8,288 nt of DNA. Source: Lachnospira sp. UBA4285. Lineage in GTDB: Bacteria > Bacillota > Clostridia > Lachnospirales > Lachnospiraceae. Below are positions 1 through 5,633 of this stretch, in pieces. Each line of letters begins with the position of its first letter. The stretch's first letter is position 1. The notes under the pieces are model-generated. The model was given only the letters and a program-made list of their open reading frames with translations. It was not told the origin of the DNA and did not search any database. Both the position numbers and the translations under genes were made by a program. Location of the stretch: assembly GCA_002394965.1 (NCBI GenBank), contig DGVL01000130.1:1-8288 (forward strand). The letters run 5' to 3'.

Positions 1-2904
1 TTCAACTGGCCGCAGCATCACCGCCCTACGACGTACAGTCCGGTGGATTACTGCATTGAGGAGAGAAGTGACGGATGGAAGACGGTGGTTCTCTCAGAGG
101 TTGACCAGATGTACGGGACCAAGGGAGAGACGCGCATCAGCGTACAGCCCGGCCGCGCGGCGATCCGGATTCAGGGGAAACTCTACAATCCGACGTCGCT
201 TGCACAGACCTTTCTCTGGTGGGCCAATCCGGCTGTCGCCGTGAATGAGAACACGCAGTCGGTATTCCCGCCGGACGTCCATGCCGTCTTTGATCACGGC
301 AAGCGCGATGTGAGCCGCTTCCCGATTGCCACGGGTGTCTACTACAAGCACGACTACGGGGCGGGCGTGGATATCTCCCGCTACAAAAACATTCCGGTCC
401 CGACCAGTTACATGTGCGCGCACTCTGACTATGATTTCGTAGGCGGGTATGATTTCGGAAAGCAGGCGGGAATCCTGCACGTCGCCGACCATCATATCTC
501 TCCAGGCAAGAAGCAGTGGACATGGGGCTGCGGCGATTTCGGAAAGGCATGGGACCGCAATCTGACCGATCACAACGGACCGTACATCGAACTGATGACC
601 GGTGTTTTCACGGACAATCAGCCGGACTTCACGTGGCTTGAGCCTTTTGAGGAGAAGGATTTCACCCAGTACTTCATGCCGTATAAAACGATCGGATATG
701 TGAAGAATGCCACAAAGGACCTGGCTGTCAGTCTGTCTGTAATAGACGAGGAGGCATCCGCGGGCGTGTATGCCGTGCGGGAATTTCCGGAGCTTACTGT
801 CACACTGACGGACACTTCTGACGGCAGAATTCTCATCTCGGAGAGCAGAGCGTTTTCACCAGGGACCCCCTTCTGGGAGAAGATGGCATTCTCCGGGAGA
901 GAAGAGGATCTGCGGATCACGGTGCGGGACGCGTCCGGCAGGGAGCTCATCTCCTGGCAGAAGCCGGAGGAAAAGATAGACAAAGTTCCGGATCCGATGC
1001 CCTCGCCAGCTGCACCGGAGGATACGCCGACCACGGAGGAACTGTATCTGACGGGGAAGCATCTTGAACAGTACCGCCACGCGCACTGGAAGCCGGAGGC
1101 GTATTACCTGGAGGCCCTGCGCAGGGATCCGGGAGACATCCGGAACAATACGGCATTCGGCGAACTGCTTGTCCGCCGGGGCGAGTTTGAGGAGAGCCTT
1201 CCGTATTTTGATGCGGCGATCCGGCGCAGTACGCTTCGCAATCCGAACCCGCAGGACAGCCGCTGCTTTGCGGACAGAGGCCTTGCTTTATTTTATCTGG
1301 GCCGCACGGATGAGGCGTACGATGCTTTTTACAAGAGCATCTGGAGCGGCGCACAGCAGGACATCGGCTTTTATTATCTGGCACTTATCGACTGCAGACG
1401 TAAAGATTTCCCGCAGGCGCTTGAACACATCGACAGTTCTCTTGTGAAAAACGGAGCCAATCTGAAGGCACTCGCGGTAAAAGCTGCCGTCCTGAATGAG
1501 CTCGGACGCCATGATGAGGCAGAGGAACTGCTGGAGCGCACGCTGAAAAAGGATCCGTTCGCCTATGCGTCCCGCTTCGAGCTGGGAAGCAGCTGCAAGG
1601 AGGAGAGAGAGGCTTTCCGGAAACTGGCGCGCGGGAAGGAGAGCACATATCTGGAAACGGCTGATTTGTTTGCGTCAGCCGGGTTTGGAGGCCGCGCAAG
1701 ACAGGTGCTGTCGGCATCACCCAGGACGCCGCTTGTGCTGTACCGGCTTGCTGTCCTTGCAGAAGAGGAGGGCGATGCCACGAGGGCAGATGAATACCGC
1801 GCCCGGGCAGAGGCAGCGGACTCGTCCTACGTATTTCCAAACCGCCTCGAGGATATGATTGTTCTGCAGAAAGCGGTGGAGGCGGACAGTCATAATAAAA
1901 TGGCGCGCTACTATCTCGGCTGCATGCTGTACGCGTGGGACAGAAGGGATGAGGCGATCCGGCTCTGGGAAGATGCCAGCCGCTTTCTCTGTGATTTTCC
2001 GACGGTGTGGAGGAATCTGGCTCTCGGATATTTTAATGTGAAAGGCCGGAAAGAGGAAGCCCTTGCGGCGCTTGAGAAGGCATTCGCCATGGACAAGAGC
2101 GATGCCAGGGTGCTGATGGAGCTTGATCAGCTGTACGCGCGGCTGAAATACCCTGTGAAGAAGAGACTGGCTTTTCTTCTGGAGAATGAGGAGACAGCCA
2201 GCAGACGTGACGATCTGTACCTTATGATCTGCAGTCTGTTAAACATGCTCGGGAGGCATGAAGAGGCGCTTGACAGGATCCGCGCAAGACACTTCCACCC
2301 GTGGGAGGGCGGTGAAGGAAAGGTCTCCACGCAGTATATCCTTGCGCTCACCGGTATGGCCCGGGAGGCCATCCGGAAAGGGGACGCACAGAGAGCCGAA
2401 AAGCTGCTGGAGAAGGCGCTGGTATTCCCGGAGAATCTGGGCGAAGGAAAGCTGGAGGGAGAGAAAGACAACCAGATCTGGTATCTGCTCGGGAGAGCAC
2501 AGGAGCTTGGCGGGAAGACGCAGGAAGCCCGCGAAAGCTGGCACCGTGCCACGCTTGGGGATCAGGAGCCTTCTGGTGTGATGTTCTATAATGACCAGCC
2601 GTCGGACATGATCTTCTACCAGGGGCTTGCGTTTCTTTCTTTAGGGGAGGAAGACGAGGCGCGCCGGCGGTTTAACCGGCTGATTGATTACGGGGAGAAA
2701 CACCTGTTCGATCACGTGACGATCGACTACTTCGCGGTGTCGCTGCCGGATCTGAAGATTTTCGCAGATGATCTTGACGCCAGGAACCGCATATACTGCC
2801 GGAAACTGATAGCCATGGGGCTGTACGGTCTGGGCCGCAGAGAGGAGAGCCGGAAGATGCTCGACGAACTGAAAAGAGAGGACCCGTACCTGACAATCCT
2901 TTGA
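1..2904 (+). CDS. DUF5107 domain / tetratricopeptide repeat protein, 5'-truncated
   Basis: The reading frame is open from base 1, so the start lies outside the window; 967 codons plus a TGA stop are visible. The first codons read FNWPQHHRPTTYSPVDY, typical of the DUF5107 family, so the GTG at 43 is internal. Visible residues about 1-235 form the DUF5107 region, rich in W, Y and G (WTWG, DNQPDFTWLEP, FMPYKTIGYVKNAT). A beta-rich stretch follows at about 236-320, then a Pro-rich linker at about 325-345. The rest is helical, with recurring TPR signatures (for example GEFEESLPYFDAAI, GRTDEAYDAFYKSI, GRHDEAEELLERTL, GRKEEALAALEKAF), at least six recognisable units. The C-terminal segment YFAVSLPD (910-917) followed by an RN-rich stretch is, from memory, also shared in the family. 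DUF5107 resembles carbohydrate-active beta-sandwich domains and often sits near glycoside hydrolases, but its biochemical role is not established to my knowledge. No catalytic function is claimed. No membrane segment is seen in the visible part. Confidence 0.9.
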   Translation, partial: FNWPQHHRPTTYSPVDYCIEERSDGWKTVVLSEVDQMYGTKGETRISVQPGRAAIRIQGKLYNPTSLAQTFLWWANPAVAVNENTQSVFPPDVHAVFDHGKRDVSRFPIATGVYYKHDYGAGVDISRYKNIPVPTSYMCAHSDYDFVGGYDFGKQAGILHVADHHISPGKKQWTWGCGDFGKAWDRNLTDHNGPYIELMTGVFTDNQPDFTWLEPFEEKDFTQYFMPYKTIGYVKNATKDLAVSLSVIDEEASAGVYAVREFPELTVTLTDTSDGRILISESRAFSPGTPFWEKMAFSGREEDLRITVRDASGRELISWQKPEEKIDKVPDPMPSPAAPEDTPTTEELYLTGKHLEQYRHAHWKPEAYYLEALRRDPGDIRNNTAFGELLVRRGEFEESLPYFDAAIRRSTLRNPNPQDSRCFADRGLALFYLGRTDEAYDAFYKSIWSGAQQDIGFYYLALIDCRRKDFPQALEHIDSSLVKNGANLKALAVKAAVLNELGRHDEAEELLERTLKKDPFAYASRFELGSSCKEEREAFRKLARGKESTYLETADLFASAGFGGRARQVLSASPRTPLVLYRLAVLAEEEGDATRADEYRARAEAADSSYVFPNRLEDMIVLQKAVEADSHNKMARYYLGCMLYAWDRRDEAIRLWEDASRFLCDFPTVWRNLALGYFNVKGRKEEALAALEKAFAMDKSDARVLMELDQLYARLKYPVKKRLAFLLENEETASRRDDLYLMICSLLNMLGRHEEALDRIRARHFHPWEGGEGKVSTQYILALTGMAREAIRKGDAQRAEKLLEKALVFPENLGEGKLEGEKDNQIWYLLGRAQELGGKTQEARESWHRATLGDQEPSGVMFYNDQPSDMIFYQGLAFLSLGEEDEARRRFNRLIDYGEKHLFDHVTIDYFAVSLPDLKIFADDLDARNRIYCRKLIAMGLYGLGRREESRKMLDELKREDPYLTIL

Positions 2905-2928
2905 TACACCACAGAGCCTGATTCTTTC

Positions 2929-2957
2929 TTGTTAAGCGCCCGTACGGATGGTAAGAT
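2929..2957 (+). promoter_or_regulatory. Putative extended -10 sigma-A promoter for the Asp-box protein gene
   Basis: A TTGTTA box (2929-2934) and a TAAGAT box (2952-2957) are separated by exactly 17 bp, each matching the consensus at four of six positions. TG lies one base upstream of the -10 (2949-2950), giving an extended -10. Transcription would begin near 2964, leaving an 80-90 nt leader before the TTG start at 3050. The ATG at 2948 overlaps this -10 region and could not be on such a transcript. No terminator is evident between the upstream stop (2904) and this site, so read-through from the DUF5107 gene is also possible. This is a motif-level prediction only. Confidence 0.45.
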
Positions 2958-3039
2958 GTAAAGCAGGGGCCGGGAATCTTGTGTGTTCAGCGCGCAGCGG
3001 TGGTCCCCGGGGTCTTGCGTATCATACTTTTCATCAGGC

Positions 3040-3045
3040 AGGTGG
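3040..3045 (+). promoter_or_regulatory. Ribosome binding site deciding the TTG start at 3050
   Basis: AGGTGG differs by one base from AGGAGG and ends four bases before TTG at 3050. The spacing is a little short. By contrast, no purine-rich Shine-Dalgarno match precedes the in-frame ATG at 2948. The protein begun at TTG opens with a basic, then hydrophobic N-terminus, as expected for a secreted or anchored protein. Confidence 0.6.
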
Positions 3046-3049
3046 CACA

Positions 3050-4372
3050 TTGAAACAGTTGCGCAATGCTGCGCTGCAGCTTGTATTGCTGGGAGTACTG
3101 GCGGTCCTGATCGCACTGATCGCGCTGTCGACGGTCAGGGGTCGGGCAGAGAATGAAGCACAGATTCACTCCCGGTACACATTCGTCGTGAGCGGACTCT
3201 CAAGCAGTGATGTCGGTCTTGAGGAGGCGGCGGATACCTGGGAGCAGAAGTTCCTCGCCCAGTTCACGCAGAGCAATCTTCCGTCGGAGAAGAAAATCCG
3301 CAATGTGAGGCGGGAGCCGGTTCAGGTTCTGGACGAGGATAACAATATCGTCGATCTGAGATTTTCCTTTTCGCCGGACAGCAGTGATTCGGAATTCTTT
3401 TCCTCCTGGGGCGCTGTTATGACATCCTCGGGGAACCTTTCCTGCGAGTGGGTGGTGACATTCAACCGGGAAGAGGGCACGGATCAGACATATTCCATCA
3501 GCGTGTCGACGATCCAGAAACCGGAGGACTATAAATCGGGACTTCAGACAGATGACACGTCAAAGTCCGGGCAGGCCGAGACCATGGGATCCGGCACCCA
3601 GACGGCGTCCTCGTCCAATTACCTGTACAGGATCCGCAATTCGTCGCTGCAGGTGTCTTTTAACGGCGGCAATTCGTACGCGAATGTTCCGCTTGAGGTG
3701 ACCAGACTGCCGTATTCCAGCACGAGTGCGGAGGAACTGGCGGCAGGCAGCTATTATGTATCACCGGATATTACGGCATTCCTTTCGGGCGGCATGGTTG
3801 TGGACGGGACCAGAGCTCCGGTGTCCCTGACATACAGCACGGACATGGGGCGGACGTGGAAGAGTGTCGCAATCGACGAGATCTATGATGTGGATCTGTA
3901 TTATCTGCGTGTGGTGTCGCCGGACGACATCATCGTCGCGCTCGGATATTCCAGGACCGATCAGACGGAGTACAGCAAGTTCTATTATGTGTCGGACGGA
4001 AGCGTGCGGACCGGCGGAAGCGGTTATAAGAATCAGCCGCTGACGGGCATCATGTTCCTGAATGACAACGTCGGTTTCTTCAGTTATGCGTATGAAGAGG
4101 GAGACGAGGGGACGCTCTACGAGACAAGAGACGGCGGAAAGACGTTTCAGCTCGTTCAGCTTGATAGTCAGCAGCTGGATTCCGGTTCCGGAAATCTGAC
4201 GTGGAATTCCGTATTTGTGCAGGCACTGGTGCCCAAGCTGGACGATCAGGGCAATCTGGTCGTCTATGTGACGCAGGGTGGCGGCACGAAATACAACAAC
4301 GGCAAGACGACAGCCAGGTATGTCTCCACGGACGAAGGAAAAACTTTCACATATACGGGACAGACGGACTGA
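3050..4372 (+). CDS. Membrane-anchored extracytoplasmic protein with Asp-box (BNR-like) repeats
   Basis: From the TTG start this is 440 residues; an in-frame ATG at 2948 would add 34 residues that look untranslated. Residues about 7-27 form one long hydrophobic segment (LQLVLLGVLAVLIALIAL) after a basic start, best read as an uncleaved anchor or signal peptide, so the rest should be outside the membrane. Residues about 28-160 are an unrecognised domain. A Ser/Thr/Gly/Asp-rich linker spans about 162-191. The C-terminal part carries four Asp-box-like motifs: SFNGGNSY (203-210), STDMGRTW (263-270), TRDGGKTF (359-366) and STDEGKTF (426-433). Asp-boxes mark hairpin turns in beta-propellers such as sialidases and YCF48- or sortilin-like proteins. 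I see no sialidase FRIP motif or convincing catalytic set, and there are fewer repeats than in a typical sialidase, so a binding or structural role is likelier than catalysis. It lies 145 bp after the DUF5107 gene and 178 bp before carA, with its own possible promoter. The specific function is unknown. Confidence 0.75.
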   Translation: MKQLRNAALQLVLLGVLAVLIALIALSTVRGRAENEAQIHSRYTFVVSGLSSSDVGLEEAADTWEQKFLAQFTQSNLPSEKKIRNVRREPVQVLDEDNNIVDLRFSFSPDSSDSEFFSSWGAVMTSSGNLSCEWVVTFNREEGTDQTYSISVSTIQKPEDYKSGLQTDDTSKSGQAETMGSGTQTASSSNYLYRIRNSSLQVSFNGGNSYANVPLEVTRLPYSSTSAEELAAGSYYVSPDITAFLSGGMVVDGTRAPVSLTYSTDMGRTWKSVAIDEIYDVDLYYLRVVSPDDIIVALGYSRTDQTEYSKFYYVSDGSVRTGGSGYKNQPLTGIMFLNDNVGFFSYAYEEGDEGTLYETRDGGKTFQLVQLDSQQLDSGSGNLTWNSVFVQALVPKLDDQGNLVVYVTQGGGTKYNNGKTTARYVSTDEGKTFTYTGQTD

Positions 4373-4377
4373 TTTTC

Positions 4378-4406
4378 TTGAAATAACGGACAGCCCGTGT
4401 TAGAAT
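4378..4406 (+). promoter_or_regulatory. Strong putative sigma-A promoter of the carAB operon
   Basis: TTGAAA (4378-4383) and TAGAAT (4401-4406) each match the consensus at five of six positions, are exactly 17 bp apart, and TGT immediately precedes the -10 (extended -10). The -35 box starts six bases after the stop codon of the upstream gene. Transcription should start near 4412-4413, giving a leader of about 138 nt before the carA ATG. It is the best promoter match I find in the interval, and nothing comparable lies nearer carA. Confidence 0.72.
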
Positions 4407-4422
4407 TCATTGACGGCTAAAT

Positions 4423-4453
4423 ACAGGAAACGGCGGGTATCCGCCGTTCCTGT
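4423..4453 (+). other. Leader hairpin P2 (possible anti-antiterminator)
   Basis: The left arm 4423-4436 pairs with the right arm 4441-4453 for 13 bp around a GTAT loop, with a single bulged A at 4430. The inner six pairs are all G-C. The right arm is followed by CTATACA rather than a U-tract, so this is not a standard intrinsic terminator. Its right arm holds the GTTCCTG segment able to pair with the terminator left arm. Confidence 0.7.
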
Positions 4454-4498
4454 CTATACATAAGCGGGATCAGGGGTCTGCCTGACAAGCGGTACTTT

Positions 4499-4532
4499 AG
4501 AAAGCAGGAACCTGGGTTCCTGCTTTCTTTTT
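4499..4532 (+). terminator. Intrinsic terminator immediately upstream of the carA ribosome binding site
   Basis: A perfect inverted repeat (4499-4512 with 4515-4528) gives a realistic 13-bp stem with a CTGG loop, and its 3' side runs into five T residues (4528-4532). The reverse direction lacks a U-tract, so it is directional for the + strand. It ends four bases before the GGAGG of carA and therefore lies inside the carAB transcript. It can also stop read-through from the upstream Asp-box gene, which has no other clear terminator. Confidence 0.85.
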
Positions 4533-4536
4533 AAGC

Positions 4537-4541
4537 GGAGG
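4537..4541 (+). promoter_or_regulatory. carA ribosome binding site
   Basis: GGAGG lies nine bases before ATG at 4551. An adjacent in-frame TTG at 4548 is six bases away, but the ATG is the better start codon and gives the usual CarA N-terminus (MKAYLILEDG). The flanking GGTTCCT (4540-4546) repeats the right arm of the terminator, so the terminator left arm could in principle also pair here. Confidence 0.85.
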
Positions 4542-4550
4542 TTCCTTTTG

Positions 4551-5633
4551 ATGAAAGCGTACTTGATACTGGAGGACGGAACGGTCTTCACAGGGACGTC
4601 GATCGGCGCGGAAAAAGAGGTTATATCCGAGATCGTGTTCAACACATCGATGACCGGATATCTGGAAGTCCTCACGGATCCGTCTTACGCAGGTCAGGCT
4701 GTCACCATGACGTATCCCCTGATCGGGAATTACGGCATCTGCTATGAAGACATGGAATCCGACAGGGCCTGGCCGGACGGTTTCATCGTGCGGGAACTCT
4801 GCAGAGAACCGAGTAATTTCCGCAGCGCCAACACGGTGCAGAATTTTCTGCTGCGATACGGCATCCCGGGCATCGAGGGAATCGATACCCGTGCGCTCAC
4901 ACAGATCCTGCGCGAAAAGGGAACGTGCAACGGCATGATTACGACACATCTACCGGATGATATGGAGGAGGCTCTGAAGCGCATCCATGCCTACAGGGTG
5001 ACAGGAGTGGTTGCGCGCGTCACCCACACGCAGAAACAGATTCTGCCGGGAAGCGGACCGAAGGTGGCTCTTCTGGATCTTGGCGCAAAGAAAAACATTG
5101 CGGCGTCTTTAAACCGCCGGGGATGCGAGGTGACGATCTATCCGGCATCAACGACGGCTGAGGAGATCCTGGCTGCAAACCCGGACGGTATTATGCTCAG
5201 CAACGGCCCGGGCGATCCGAAGGAATGTGTGGAGGTGATCGAAGAGATCCGCAAGCTGTACTCCAGTGATGTGCCAATCTTTGCCATCTGCCTCGGCCAT
5301 CAGCTGATGGCGCTGGCGACAGGAGCTGACACGTACAAGCTCAAATACGGACACCGCGGCGCAAATCATCCGGTGAAGGATCTGAGAACAGGACGCGTGT
5401 ACATCTCGACGCAGAATCATGGCTATGCTGTTGACGAGAAGACACTGGATCCGGCCGTTGCCTCCCCGTCATGGGTGAATGTCAATGACGGCACTAACGA
5501 AGGCCTGCAGTACAGAGGCAAGAAGATCTTCACGGTGCAGTTCCACCCGGAAGCATGCGCCGGTCCGCAGGACACGGGATGGCTGTTTGATTCATTTGTC
5601 AGGGTGATGAAGGAGGGTAAGGCTGATGCCTAA
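4551..5633 (+). CDS. carA: Carbamoyl-phosphate synthase small (glutaminase) subunit
   Basis: This 360-residue protein is the normal length for CarA. It hydrolyses glutamine and channels ammonia to CarB for synthesis of carbamoyl phosphate, the shared precursor of pyrimidines and arginine, in the cytoplasm. Residues about 1-150 are the CPSase small-subunit N-terminal domain (NTSMTGYLEVLTDPSYAGQ, 31-49; EGIDTRAL, 109-116). Residues about 170-355 are a class I glutamine amidotransferase domain with LSNGPGDP (216-223), the nucleophile Cys247 in FAICLGHQ, and His332 and Glu334 in FHPEACAGPQDT. The triad is therefore complete. The start is ATG with GGAGG nine bases upstream. The gene overlaps carB by 8 nt, indicating one transcript and coupled translation. 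Expression probably depends on passing the terminator in the leader. There is no sign of damage. CarA is distinguished from the related glutaminases of anthranilate synthase or GMP synthetase by its N-terminal domain and by the adjacent carB. Confidence 0.98.
   Translation: MKAYLILEDGTVFTGTSIGAEKEVISEIVFNTSMTGYLEVLTDPSYAGQAVTMTYPLIGNYGICYEDMESDRAWPDGFIVRELCREPSNFRSANTVQNFLLRYGIPGIEGIDTRALTQILREKGTCNGMITTHLPDDMEEALKRIHAYRVTGVVARVTHTQKQILPGSGPKVALLDLGAKKNIAASLNRRGCEVTIYPASTTAEEILAANPDGIMLSNGPGDPKECVEVIEEIRKLYSSDVPIFAICLGHQLMALATGADTYKLKYGHRGANHPVKDLRTGRVYISTQNHGYAVDEKTLDPAVASPSWVNVNDGTNEGLQYRGKKIFTVQFHPEACAGPQDTGWLFDSFVRVMKEGKADA
5611..5616 (+). promoter_or_regulatory. carB ribosome binding site inside carA
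   Basis: A perfect AGGAGG lies within the last codons of carA, nine bases before the carB ATG at 5626. It fixes the carB start and the 8-nt overlap. Confidence 0.88.

Larger units (their letters stand above)
4413..4550 (+). promoter_or_regulatory. carAB leader: candidate transcription attenuator or structured cis-regulatory RNA
   Basis: The predicted leader holds, in order: hairpin P2 (4423-4453), a small hairpin P3 (TCAGG 4470-4474 with CCTGA 4481-4485), a possible closing stem P1 (CTAAATAC 4417-4424 with 4492-4500, one bulged C), and a terminator hairpin (4499-4532). GTTCCTG (4446-4452), inside P2, is perfectly complementary to CAGGAAC (4505-4511), the left arm of the terminator. P2 plus terminator and the GTTCCTG/CAGGAAC antiterminator are therefore mutually exclusive. 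No ATG or GTG occurs between the inferred transcription start and 4551, so attenuation by a translated leader peptide is not supported. I do not see a PyrR-loop consensus or T-box elements. What controls the switch is unknown. The pairings are read directly from the sequence; their use in the cell is inference. Confidence 0.55.

Noticed and set aside
43..45. GTG as the start of the DUF5107/TPR gene
   Set aside because: The frame is open to base 1 and the upstream codons encode residues typical of the family (FNWPQHHRPTT), so the gene continues out of the window.
3656..4348. Active sialidase based on the Asp-box motifs
   Set aside because: Asp-boxes are structural and occur in many non-enzymatic propellers. 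The FRIP motif and a plausible arginine triad with Tyr/Glu are not recognisable.
4423..4453. Hairpin P2 as the terminator of the upstream Asp-box gene
   Set aside because: The stem is strong but is followed by CTATACA rather than a U-tract; the terminator at 4499-4532 fits far better.
4410..4463. Arginine-rich leader peptide for carAB (TTG start, 17 codons, with AGG, AAA, CGG, CGG in a row)
   Set aside because: The TTG lies at or just before the predicted transcription start and has no ribosome binding site. No ATG or GTG alternative exists in the leader. The basic codon run overlaps the P2 stem and is probably incidental.
4548..4550. TTG as the start of carA
   Set aside because: ATG follows immediately at 4551 with a well-placed GGAGG, and CarA proteins typically begin with this MKAYLILEDG-like segment.
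4413..4550. PyrR-binding loop or T-box in the carAB leader
   Set aside because: I cannot find the PyrR UCC-N-G-N-GAGG-like loop or T-box elements such as the conserved TGG-containing T-box sequence. The leader is also short for a T-box.
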